Source: Diogma glabrata (taxonomy: Eukaryota; Arthropoda; Insecta; Diptera; Cylindrotomidae). From it: a stretch of DNA of 64,000 nt. Position numbers and translations under genes: made by a program. Of the stretch, positions 22,291 to 32,639 are shown in pieces. Position 1 is the first letter of the stretch; every line of letters begins with the position of its first letter. The stretch lies in the NCBI GenBank assembly GCA_963693315.1, contig OY856187.1, forward strand, positions 540,837 to 604,836, given 5' to 3'. The notes below the pieces were generated by a model. That model did no database searches and had not been told where the DNA came from. It saw nothing but the letters and a program-made list of their open reading frames with translations.

Positions 22291-24908
22291 ATCAGGACCC
22301 TCAAGAAGGTCTCTGATCTCAAAGTTATACCGGGTTCAAATACTCTCCATCGTCTGTCTTAAGTGGACCAAAAATTTAGCGTAGGATCTTACGCTCAAAT
22401 ACAGATGAATGCGATTCGTCATTTTGTGTAAGGGTCCACGTTTGTGACCCATACATCACAACCGGTCTAATCAATGTCTTGTATAACTTGAGCTTGGTGT
22501 TAGTTGATACATACGGTGATCCAAGGAGAGGTTTAATTGAGTAGAAAGTTCGATTACCTGCAGCGATTCGAGCTTTAATATCTGTAAGTATGCTGTTGTT
22601 TGAGTCAAGCATTGATCCCAAATATTTAAAAGATTCAACTCCCTCAATTCGTTCATCGCCGCACATCAAATCTTTCTTCTCAGCCTCTCTTGAAACATTC
22701 ATATGTTTGGTTTTATTGTAGTTAATTTGCAGACCAATTTTCTTCGCACCACTCTCAAGCGACTTAAAGGTCTCACTCATAACAGCTTCACTTCGGCCGA
22801 GGATGACAACATCATCAGCGTAAGCAATCATCTGTACTGAGTTTATTGACAAGACATTGTTATTAGTCGGTAGTTTCTTTTGACGACACACATATTCCAA
22901 GGCTAGATTAAAAAGTATAGGAGAGATAGCATCACCTTGTCTTAAACCGGAGTCGACTTTAAAAAACTTTGATATTTCGTTCTCTACTCGTACACAGCAT
23001 TGAGAGTTCTGTACTGTCATTTTGTATAGTGATACCAGTTTACCAGGAATTCCCATTGACACCAGAGCAGACCATAGAGTCTCTCGTTCGAGAGAGTCGT
23101 AGGCCTGCCTGAAATCAATGAAAAGTTGATGCACAGGTATGTTGAGCTCTCGACACTTTTCCAAAATCATCCTTATCGAGAAAAGTGCATCGGTGGTACC
23201 TCGGCCCCGCCGGAAACCACACTGATATTCTCCAAAAAGTTGTTCAGCAAAAGGATTGATTTTGGATAGCAAAATGTAGGAAAAGATCTTATATGCTGTG
23301 CCGAGGAGAGCGATTCCTCTGTAGTTTGCACATAGTAGACGATTACCTTTTTTATGGATTGGTATCAGCATAGCTGTGTTCCAGTCCTGTGGCATGGTTT
23401 CAGTCCTCCAGATCATTTGAACCAGTTCATACAATCTTAAGGATAGAGTTTCACCACCATGTACAATCATTTCGGATGTTATATCGTCGATACCAGGTGC
23501 TTTATTGCATTTTAATTTTGACAGCGCCGCATCGAATGGGTTAGTGGGTTCGTCTTCATGTACCTTTGACGCACGAATAAGCTTTGCTCGTCGCCCGACT
23601 TGTTGTTGGTCACTTAAGTTGAGAAGATTCTCAAAATAAGCGACCCAAGTATCTAAAATATTTTTAAGGTCTACTTGTAGCTCCCCATCTTCGTTTTGAA
23701 TAGCAGTCGATCTAGTTTGAGGGCCCTTCTTTAAGGTTTTAACCTGTTGAAAGAAGTTACGCGATTGATGTTCCTTATTGAAGCATTCAATCTCCTCACA
23801 CTGTCTCTTCCACCATTCTCTCTTCGTTCGTCTACATAGCTTTGTAATGGCTTGTCTTGCCAGTTTATAGTTCTCCTTCGTGGACCTGGTGTTGCGTCCT
23901 TGTAGACACTTCAGATAGCAATCTCTTTTGTATTGAATAGCGTCAAGGCATGCTTGATCCATCCATGGCTTCTGGGAGTGGTTCTGTGGTCGTCCAAGTA
24001 TTCCCTCAGCAGCGCTTAAAACAGCATCTTTGAGCAAATACCATGACTTATCGACGTCTCCATTAATGGTTTCTGATTTATCCAATGTTTCGGCAATATG
24101 GATTTGATATCTCTCTTCTGTTTCAGCAATCTTTAATGATGAGATGTTAAAACGTTTCCGTTGATTGAATTTTGGAATGCCTGGATTTGGGAAGTGGAAC
24201 CTTATCGTTGCACATACAAGGAAGTGATCACTTCCAATGTATGCACCTCTAAAGGATCGCACATCCCGAACGCTCGAAAAGAAACGTGTTGTTACTAGAA
24301 CGTGATCAATTTGATTTCGAGTGTTTCCATTCGGTGAGATCCAAGCCTGTTTATGAACCGATCGATGCGGAAAGAACGTACTGGCAATTCTCAAATTATT
24401 TGATAATGCAAACTCAGTCATTCTCTCACCATTATCATTCGAATTCAAATGCAGGCTGTTGGGATCCACCACATTTCCATAAGAGATATCTCTTCCAACC
24501 TGTCCATCAAAGTCACCAAGAACCATAATGAAGTCGCGTGTGGGCGTTTGTTTCATAACCTAGTACTATGTAGAAATTATCCTTCTCGTCGACGGTCTTA
24601 GCTTCAGTAGGTGCATGCACGGCAATAAGGGAAATATTGTTATATGTATCACGTACACGTAGGTAGCAGATCCTCTCCCTGACCGGGATGAATTTCATCA
24701 AGGCTTCTTGTATGCGTGCACCAACAAGAAAGTCAGTTCCAAATTCTCTTCGAGAAGGATGACCACTACAGTATAGAGAGTGACTATCCAAATCTTGTTT
24801 TCCGATTATCGGCTGTCTAATTTCTTGTAGAGCAATAATATCCATCCTATACCTCTCAGCCTCTGTTCCCAGACCTATAAGAGCATCAGGAGCGCTCAGA
24901 CTGCGCAC
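22291..24908 (-). pseudogene. LINE 2 endonuclease-reverse transcriptase pseudogene, main part
   Basis: Two overlapping frames hold the protein. 24513-24908 has the endonuclease start (MRSLSAPDAL, LQEIRQP, VHAPTEAK); 22376-24556 has the rest (VLGDFDGQVGR, GSDHFLV, the RT blocks CNKAPGIDDI, GFRRGRGTTDALFS, RQAYDS and YADDVVILGR, then TQNDESHSSVFERKILR). A frameshift joins them near 24540. A lysine-to-stop change lies at 22376, and another frameshift follows near 22330. In the endonuclease motif GDFNAQ the asparagine is replaced (GDFDGQ). It cannot make a full protein. Confidence 0.88.
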
Positions 24909-25341
24909 GTTCCACGTTCCGATTCGGTAGTCTGGTCCTTTTTCACGTCCAGGTAAAATTCTGTTGTTTTGTCCGGGTCTGTTATTCCTTTTCTGATAAC
25001 CAAATTTAACATATTAGTTTTTTCCGGGGTTAGGGTGTTAACCTTAGGCCCAACCCAAATTGTCGTGAATGGGTCCGTTCTGCATATTAAGGTCACCAGA
25101 AACAACCTTTTTACACGTTTATATAGCGAGCCGCTTGATTCAAGACAGACGCCCGCTCCAAGCCGCCCCTGTCATAGAGAACAGACGCTTGAGTCGCATT
25201 GGTTGAAGGCGCCAATTCGCCGTGATGTAGCGTCATTGACTAAGCAGTTTTTACTCTGCTTGTCTCCAATACACCAACCTAATTCTGTCAGCATTACCCA
25301 GGCAGCACGGCGTGGACGTCGAATTTCGGATTTTCGCTACC
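24896..25341 (-). pseudogene. LINE 2 5' region, monomer and start of ORF
   Basis: From the 5' end inward: GGTAGCGAAAATCC, a region like the LINE 1 leader, one monomer with CGCTATATAAA (about 25120), CTGGTGACC, then a short frame beginning at about 25105. This frame leads toward the endonuclease but shifts at a run of five A near 24940, just before the GTWNVRSL motif. Confidence 0.75.
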
Positions 25342-27642
25342 TTGCGATATTAGTACTGGAATTTTCTTTTCCTCCGAAACGGCTTGACTGATTTCCATGA
25401 AATTTTATGTGTGTATACGGCAGGTCTGAGAATCGGTTGTAAATTATTTTTTATACTCTTATAAGTCTTATAAGTGATAATGGGAGCCCTCCCCCAAAGT
25501 TTTTGTATTTTGCAGACAAAATTTTTTATTTGTATTTTTTTATGATTTGACATTAAAAAATACATATAATCCTTAATTTTCCCCCTTCTACCACCAACCA
25601 CCATTTTTTAGTTGCGATATTAGTACATACTGGAATACTCTTCAATTCTCAGTAGTCGATAACTGATCAATTTATTAATCTATCTATCTATCTTCTATCT
25701 ACATATCTATATAGGATAAATAAAAATGTAAATGTTCGTTGGTTCAAAATAGGCAATCTATGAATGTACTGGATCGATTCTCTTGAAATTTGGACACAAT
25801 GTTGCATTCCAATACAGAAAGGTTATTATGTATATAGTGTTTTTTGAGCGATATGTGTTTTATATAGGAATGTAAGCTGTCAACAAGCACAAGTGTCCCT
25901 CACCTGTATTAATCTCAATTCAATCTTTTTATGGTCGAGTTTCACTTAAAGACTTAATTTAATCGATTAGTTATGTATGGGTGATCACCCATATATTGTT
26001 TTGTCCAATTTATCAACCATATTGGTTGATTACCGGTTAATTGTATTACCACTCCAGTGTCCAGTGTTATTGTATAACCAGTATGTTGAGGGTTGTTAAT
26101 GACTTTGTATAGCAACACTTTGACCTAAATGGAAGTAGTGCTAATCACTAGACCATTCAACACATATATACATACATTTATATACATACGGTCATAAAAA
26201 TGTTCTATTTCATTTTTTCCCATTGCATGGAAATTGGTTCTATTGTATATTATATCAAATACTTCCACACGAAATGGCATTTTGATAATTTGTTTGAAAA
26301 CCAGATTTCAAAAAACGATTTAGTGAATTTGCTCAAAACAGCAGTTGACATGATGTATGTGATACATATATAAGTTTCAATAGTTCAGGTTGACAAAACG
26401 CCTGCTAGAGGACATATGAGACAATTCTACACGGAAAAAATTGAATTGTACAAAATATAAACAGATATCTAGTTATTAATAAAGTAGTGTTATTTACTAC
26501 TGTTTGAAATACTAATTTCGACATTTTAACAAATAATTTTTAAAATGTATCAGTTGAACATAACAATTTGCTGGTTGTTTGTTTAAAAATACTATTTTAA
26601 ATGATGAAAACTACATGGTGGTTAATAAAAAAATAAAATATAATAATTATTTGTCAAACTTCAAGTATTTATCGTTTGAAAACTATAATAATTATGGCTG
26701 GAAAAGTAAAAGTTACACCTCAAAAGATGAAACTTATTTTGGGAGCTTTACTTTCCATTGTTAGACCAATAACAAAATATCTATGAATATAGATAGTTGA
26801 ATACAAAACTGTTCTAAGTATTTTTTTTATTCCAGACTTGTTAAAAATTAGGTACAAAGGTTTAAATATTAACAGATATATATTAAAAATTATCATTCAA
26901 CGCATAAAAAATGTACATATGTATTTTGTAGATATTTAACCAAAATTTAGTTTAATTGTTTTATTATCCTTTAAAATTTGGTTGTTGTTTTACTTTGTTG
27001 AGTTAATTCTTTCACAAAACACAAAATTAACTCGTATTGTTAACATACTTATTGCACATCAAAGATTTTAGTATGGAAAAATCTCAAATAGATCAATAAA
27101 ATGTATCGTCTTATGTAATATTTTTCAACTAGATAGGATTATTATCATTCTAGTTAATTATATCCGTGTTCGATTTGACTGAAGCAACTGATACAACTTA
27201 AAGTTTGAATGCAATTGTTGCTGTTTTTTCAGTTGTTTCAGTCAAATCGAACGCACTTTATGTAACTACGTGTTGTATAAATTATGAAAAAATCTGTAAA
27301 TTGTGTTTAAGAAGTTTTAGGAACAGTGAAAGTGGAATAATGTTTTCTATTGATAAATTATTGTGAAATTTTAATACTTTTTAAACAATTTCTAAAAACA
27401 TCCTAAATATTGTGAAGGACTGTTTTATCAATTTATTAAAAATGAATGAATCTATGAAGGGAAAATAAAGTGGTAATAAATTACTAAAGCTACAGTGAAA
27501 TTTGTTTCAGTGCTTTTTAAGGTCAGGCTCATTAAAAGGTAAACGATATATAAGTAAAATTACAAATTCATATTTTATTTAATGTAAAATCACAATATTC
27601 TTTTTAAATTTTTTAATCATTCAGCAGAAATATGTTTATCAT
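25342..27642. other. No gene recognised; repeat debris and a short hairpin
   Basis: TTGCGATATTAGTACTGGAA at 25342 is partly repeated at about 25613. A (TCTA)n run lies near 25680. A stretch near 25740-25860 (ACTGGATCGATTCTCTTGAA) resembles unclassified insect transposon sequence. At 27170-27254 GTTCGATTTGACTGAAGCAA pairs with its near-perfect reverse complement to make a hairpin with 24-base arms. Nothing encodes a recognisable protein. Confidence 0.5.
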
Positions 27643-27829
27643 TGTGATGTATTGAATAAAGATAAAACATACACGATTCTTTTAATTATTTTAAATTTAT
27701 TCTTCACAAATCATACGTCATGTTGCGTATCCATTTTTATTACAACAACAACATTTTGACTTCCTGTCAAATACATTATTAAATAATGGTGTTACCATAG
27801 TGTAACTTTTATCTATGAAATATATTACA
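27643..27829 (-). repeat. 3' LTR of gypsy 3
   Basis: TGTGATGTATTGAATAAAG to TATATTACA on the plus strand, 187 bp, identical to the 5' LTR at 32453-32639. AATAAA-type signals occur on the minus strand. Very short for a gypsy LTR. Confidence 0.97.
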
Positions 27830-27841
27830 CGGGCTTCCCCT
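27830..27841 (-). promoter_or_regulatory. Polypurine tract of gypsy 3
   Basis: On the minus strand AGGGGAAG followed by CCCG lies immediately before the 3' LTR. It is the expected place for the primer of plus-strand DNA synthesis, but the last four bases are not purines. Confidence 0.55.
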
Positions 27842-28127
27842 AAAATTGCATACTATAATTTTATCAATTTTAAATTTTGAAATTCATACTTTTTAATTGC
27901 TTCAAATTTATGTATGCAAATTTTTACAACTATATTTTAGTTTTAAATATTATAAAGTTCCTTTCACTTACAATTATTTCATTTTAAAGTAACATGTATA
28001 TAATCGTTTAAATTATAATAGGTTTAATTTTTATTATAAATAACAATAAACATTTATTTTTATTATTAAATAAAAATTTGTTTTTGTTTTTAGATTAGCA
28101 TTACAAATGCATTAATTTGTTCTACAC

Positions 28128-31100
28128 TTAATCACTATAACTAAAATACCTAATCGGTTTTTTTATTAAAGCCCTATCTCTTAATCTTCCACTCTGTGGA
28201 GTGTTTAACTCTACTGGTTCCCTATCACTTCCTCTTCTTAAACTATTTGTTCCACTTTGGAAACCCTGAATATCATTTGCATCTTCATAACTAACATCTT
28301 GGTCACTATCCGAATGAATACTACCTTCAATACCTGACTGTACTAATTCTTCATTAGAAGGTGTATCAAACTGAACAATTATTTGATTTTCTTTGTTATA
28401 ATTGTTTTGATCTATTCCTACATTTTCTTTATCTTTGTTGTACTGATCTTCAATTTTGTCATTGTCTTGGTGAGGATTATTATTTTCTATAGTCTTTTGA
28501 TTATAATATGATCTTATTTGATCGATATGCCTTTTCGTGATTTTTCCATTTTCTAATCTACATCTATACATTCTTGGTCCTAATCTCATCAATATTTCCG
28601 CTTTAATCCACTTTTTTTTATTATTTTTATAATCTCGCGTCATAACGTTTTCACCCGAAATAAAAGTTCTATTTTCGTTTCTGTCTGTAAATACGTGGTC
28701 ATTGTTTTTTTTAATCTCTGGAATAAGGAGATCTAATTTAATATGTGGTTTGTAATTTAAAATGCTTGATGCTGGTGTAAATCCAGATGTACAATGTACC
28801 GAATTTCTGTAATCGGTTAGAAAATTACATAAAATCTCATCGACCTTGTTTGGATTTCTTTCAAAACCTGCATTTTTTAAAGCATTTTTAATTGTCTTGA
28901 CAGCATTTTCTGCCGCTCCATTTGTTTGCGGATAATACGTTGCTGTTAATGAATGTTTTATACCACAAGATTTTAAAAATATTTGGAACTCATCCGATGT
29001 GAACTGAGTACCATTGTCCGACACTAATTGTTTCGGTATTCCATATCTAGAAAACGTATACATTAAATACGTAATACAAAATTTTGCATTTGGAACCTTT
29101 GTATAAGCTACTTCTATCCATTTACTGTGTGCATCAATAACAATAAAAAAATTTAGACCATTAATTGGACCCGCAAAGTCTATATGGACTCTTTTCCAAG
29201 GTTCTTCAGGATCCATCCATGGTATAACTGCACTTTTCTTTGGATCTGGAAGCGTAGATATACAAGCTTCACAACCTTTTATATGGTTTTCGATTTGTTT
29301 ATCTAGACCAGGCCACCATACATATGATCTTAATAATGATTTGGTTTTCACTATCCCCAAATGAGAAATATGAACTTGCTTAATTAATTTTTCTCTAATA
29401 TTAAACGGGATTATTACCCTATGACCCCACATTAATACATTTTGTTCAATTACTAACTCGTTTTTCTTATTTAAATATGCTGAAAATTTACATTTGTCTA
29501 ATTTTTCTACCTCATTATTTTTGATTGCATTTATTACTGTTTGTAATTCTTCGTCTTTTTCCGTTTCATTTCTAACATCGTCTACATCTATTGGAACGTT
29601 AGGATTTTTGTTTGCAAAACATAAATAATTTAACTCTACGTTGTCATCTATAACGTTACTGCTCAAATTTAAAGGATATCTAGATAAGCTGTCTGCGCAA
29701 TTCTCTTTTGATTTAACATACCTGATCTCATAGTTAAAAGCTGATAAATGACAAGCCCATCTTTGTAGTCTACTTGTAGACATTTGGGGTAATCCTTTAT
29801 TTTCTCCAAAAATCGCCAAAAGCGGTTTATGGTCCGTTACTAATGTAAATTTCCTTCCAATTAAGTATTGGAAAAATTTTTTTGTTGCAAATATTATAGC
29901 CAATGCTTCCTTTTCTACTACGCTGTAATTTTTCTCTGCATTTGACAAAGTCTTTGAAGCACATTCAAGTGGTCTTTCTATACCATTTGGAAACTGGTGA
30001 GCTAATACGGCCCCTACTCCTACGTTTGATGCATCGCATGTTAGAATTAAGGGTAAGTCTGGGTTAAATTTAATTAACACATTATCTGCTACTATTTCAT
30101 TTTTAATTGACTCAAAACACTTATCGCAGTCTTCATTCCACTCTATATTGTCTGTACCCTTTAAAAGATCATAAATCGGTGCCATTTTGGTCGATAAATT
30201 TTTTATAAACTTTCCAAAATAATTAACCATACCCATAAAAGATCTAACTTCGGTTAAATTTTTTGGCTTTGGGAAATTCATAATTTCTTCATTTTTGCTG
30301 ATCTTATGAATCCCTTCATTCGATATTATATATCCTAAAAACGCTATTTTATCTTTAGCAAACTCGCATTTATTTTTGTTCAATTTTATACCCTTGTTTT
30401 TTATACGATCTAAAACCATTTTAAGTCTTTCATTGTGCACTTTTAAATTTGGCCCTGAAACCACAAAATCATCAATGAAACACACTACGCCTGGTATTCC
30501 TTCTAAAATTTTCTCCATTTCTCTTTGGAAAATACCAGTCGCAGGTTTTACACCAAATGGTAATCTGTTCATGATAAAATTCCCTAAATGTGTACTCCAT
30601 ACGGCCAATTTCTTCGACTCATCGTCCAACTCTAACTGATTATAAGCCCTAGCGAGGTCTATTTTTGAAAAAACTTTATCCTCTCTTAACCGAAATATAA
30701 TTTCATCAATCCTTGGTAAAGGATGATTATTATCTTTTAAATACTTATTTAAAGTTACTTTATAATCGGCACAAATTCGGATTGTACCGTCTTCCTTTAA
30801 TATGGGCACTAACGGTGTTCCCCATTCAGTATTATCGGTTTTCATAATTATACCCTCCTGTTCTAATTTGTTCAACTCATCTTCTACACTTTTCATAAAC
30901 GCATATGGAATTTTCCTTGGTTTAAAATATATGGGTTTTACGTTTTCCTCTATATCTAAATGCACTTTAGTATTATTAAATTTCCCAATTTTACTATCAC
31001 CTAATTCTTCAAACCCTAAAATTAATTTCTTTAATATGTCTATATCATTTTGCACATTACTAATATGATAAATATTTACACATTTAATTTGAAAAATATT

Positions 31101-32366
31101 CATAAAATCCCTACCTAAAATTGGATTTTCGGCTCCTTTGATTATAAAAAATTTAAAATTTCCATTGATATTATTATAGTTAATGCTTACTGTCATTGAA
31201 CCAATGACATCTAAAATATTTCCTCCATAGCCTTTTATAACGATACTTTCGTTATACAATATTTGTTTATAAAATTTTTGTTGAAATATACTCAAGGGAA
31301 TAGCGCTAATTGATGCACCAGAATCTAAGATGAAAGATAATTTATGATTTAAAATAATTAAATCAATTTCACTATGTTTGTATTTTCCCTCATGAGTCTT
31401 ATTTGAGTATATTTCATCAAAAATATTATTATTCTGTTCAAACTTACAATGATTGTTTTTATTTTCGTTGATCTCTTGAATTATTTCTCTTTTGACAGGT
31501 TCATTTGTAAAACTGCTACTGTTGTCTTTTTCATTCATAACCATGCTATTTAATTCATCGGTGGTCTGATTTTCGCCTACTGTTGACATGTTGTATGACA
31601 CTTCTTCACAAGAAGCAATAGTTTTATATTTGCTGCACACTTTTTCTAAATGTCCTTTTATGTGACATTTGTTACAAACAAAATATTTAAATCTGCATCT
31701 GATCGATAAATGGTTGGTATAACCACAATGTTTACACTGGTTCTCCGGTTGTCTTTTATTGTTTATGTTTTTGTCCAAGTATTCTGACTGTTTAGGTTTA
31801 TACGTTGGATGGTTTGATTTTTTTACTACATTTATTTCACCTTCCATATTAATTTTTACCGGATCATATTTTTCAGCTAACTCTAAAGCTTTTTTAAGAG
31901 TTACACCTTCTCCTTCTTCAGCTATTCGTCCGAATGCTTTATTTGACAAACTCATTATAAATTTGTCCAAAATTGATTCTTCCAATCTATTTTTGAAACT
32001 GCATTCACTCGCAAGCATTCTTAATCTTAAAAGGTATTCATTATGTGTTTCGTCCATATTTTTGCTTGCCTCATAAAATATTTTTCTTTCAACAAAAATA
32101 TTTTTTGGTGGAATCAGAAATTCATCCAGTAATTTTATAACTTCTTCATAACTTAAATTACCTGGATCCTTTGGAGTACATAAGCTATATATTAAGCTGT
32201 AAGTATCACTTCCGCAAAAATTAAGAAGAGCCGCCTTTTTTTGGTCTTCATCTGATATCTTAAATGTTGTCAAAAATTGTTGGAATCTGCCTTTGTACAT
32301 CTTCCAGTTATCACTTTTGTAATTAAAAGGTGGCATATTGCCCCATAAAGCTTTTGTGTCAGCCAT
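28128..32366 (-). CDS. gag-pol: Gypsy 3 Gag-Pol polyprotein, intact
   Basis: 1412 codons without a stop. Gag occupies about 1-200. Two zinc-binding knuckle-like motifs follow (CKHCGYTNHLSIRC at 211-224; CNKCHIKGHLEKVC at 231-244). The protease has ILDSGAS (Asp348). The RT has ADYKVTLNKYL (about 533), LPFGVKPATGIF (602-613) and FIDD (630-633) in place of YxDD. RNase H has Asp778, Glu820, Asp845 and Asp892. Integrase has an HHCC region (about 999-1034, GCEAC), the catalytic Asp1063, Asp1117 and Glu1153, and a tail of about 200 residues ending RRGSDREPVELNTPQSGR and YFSYSD. Gag and Pol share one frame, so no frameshift is needed; the Gag:Pol ratio must be set by processing or other means. All catalytic residues are present. 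Confidence 0.97.
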   Translation of the reverse strand: MADTKALWGNMPPFNYKSDNWKMYKGRFQQFLTTFKISDEDQKKAALLNFCGSDTYSLIYSLCTPKDPGNLSYEEVIKLLDEFLIPPKNIFVERKIFYEASKNMDETHNEYLLRLRMLASECSFKNRLEESILDKFIMSLSNKAFGRIAEEGEGVTLKKALELAEKYDPVKINMEGEINVVKKSNHPTYKPKQSEYLDKNINNKRQPENQCKHCGYTNHLSIRCRFKYFVCNKCHIKGHLEKVCSKYKTIASCEEVSYNMSTVGENQTTDELNSMVMNEKDNSSSFTNEPVKREIIQEINENKNNHCKFEQNNNIFDEIYSNKTHEGKYKHSEIDLIILNHKLSFILDSGASISAIPLSIFQQKFYKQILYNESIVIKGYGGNILDVIGSMTVSINYNNINGNFKFFIIKGAENPILGRDFMNIFQIKCVNIYHISNVQNDIDILKKLILGFEELGDSKIGKFNNTKVHLDIEENVKPIYFKPRKIPYAFMKSVEDELNKLEQEGIIMKTDNTEWGTPLVPILKEDGTIRICADYKVTLNKYLKDNNHPLPRIDEIIFRLREDKVFSKIDLARAYNQLELDDESKKLAVWSTHLGNFIMNRLPFGVKPATGIFQREMEKILEGIPGVVCFIDDFVVSGPNLKVHNERLKMVLDRIKNKGIKLNKNKCEFAKDKIAFLGYIISNEGIHKISKNEEIMNFPKPKNLTEVRSFMGMVNYFGKFIKNLSTKMAPIYDLLKGTDNIEWNEDCDKCFESIKNEIVADNVLIKFNPDLPLILTCDASNVGVGAVLAHQFPNGIERPLECASKTLSNAEKNYSVVEKEALAIIFATKKFFQYLIGRKFTLVTDHKPLLAIFGENKGLPQMSTSRLQRWACHLSAFNYEIRYVKSKENCADSLSRYPLNLSSNVIDDNVELNYLCFANKNPNVPIDVDDVRNETEKDEELQTVINAIKNNEVEKLDKCKFSAYLNKKNELVIEQNVLMWGHRVIIPFNIREKLIKQVHISHLGIVKTKSLLRSYVWWPGLDKQIENHIKGCEACISTLPDPKKSAVIPWMDPEEPWKRVHIDFAGPINGLNFFIVIDAHSKWIEVAYTKVPNAKFCITYLMYTFSRYGIPKQLVSDNGTQFTSDEFQIFLKSCGIKHSLTATYYPQTNGAAENAVKTIKNALKNAGFERNPNKVDEILCNFLTDYRNSVHCTSGFTPASSILNYKPHIKLDLLIPEIKKNNDHVFTDRNENRTFISGENVMTRDYKNNKKKWIKAEILMRLGPRMYRCRLENGKITKRHIDQIRSYYNQKTIENNNPHQDNDKIEDQYNKDKENVGIDQNNYNKENQIIVQFDTPSNEELVQSGIEGSIHSDSDQDVSYEDANDIQGFQSGTNSLRRGSDREPVELNTPQSGRLRDRALIKKPIRYFSYSD

Positions 32367-32433
32367 GCTTTTATTTAATTAAATGTTGCAAAATTTAATT
32401 ATTTTCTTTATTACTATATTTATTGCGTGACTT

Positions 32434-32451
32434 CACTATTTTTCGTCGCCA
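32434..32451 (-). promoter_or_regulatory. Primer binding site of gypsy 3
   Basis: One base inside the 5' LTR on the minus strand is TGGCGACGAAAAATAG. It begins TGGCGAC, as does the arginine-tRNA site of the Drosophila 412 element; the match beyond that is not checked. The gag start lies about 85 bases further on. Confidence 0.7.
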
Positions 32452-32452
32452 A

Positions 32453-32639
32453 TGTGATGTATTGAATAAAGATAAAACATACACGATTCTTTTAATTATT
32501 TTAAATTTATTCTTCACAAATCATACGTCATGTTGCGTATCCATTTTTATTACAACAACAACATTTTGACTTCCTGTCAAATACATTATTAAATAATGGT
32601 GTTACCATAGTGTAACTTTTATCTATGAAATATATTACA
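32453..32639 (-). repeat. 5' LTR of gypsy 3
   Basis: 187 bp, identical to the 3' LTR; flanked outside by the ATCAT duplication at 32640-32644. Confidence 0.97.

Larger units (their letters stand above)
20877..25341 (-). mobile_element. LINE 2: decayed RTE-like retrotransposon, interrupted by a hAT element
   Basis: The 5' end at 25341 reads GGTAGCGAAAATCC on the minus strand, as in LINE 1. The frame runs through endonuclease and RT to about 22291, is cut by a 1172-bp hAT (21119-22290), and continues to 20877, where a second transposon cuts off the last few residues. Protein similarity to LINE 1 is clear but moderate, so this is a separate subfamily with a shared 5' end. It has one promoter-like monomer instead of two. 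Confidence 0.88.
27643..32639 (-). mobile_element. Gypsy 3: complete Ty3/gypsy retrotransposon with identical LTRs
   Basis: 4997 bp between ATCAT duplications at 27638-27642 and 32640-32644. Both LTRs (27643-27829 and 32453-32639) are 187 bp and, compared base by base, identical. Between them is one open gag-pol frame, a primer site next to the 5' LTR and a purine tract next to the 3' LTR. Identical LTRs and an unbroken frame point to a very recent insertion. The pol type (FIDD in RT, short LTRs, gag-pol fused) resembles the elements that databases annotate as K02A2.6-like. Confidence 0.97.
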
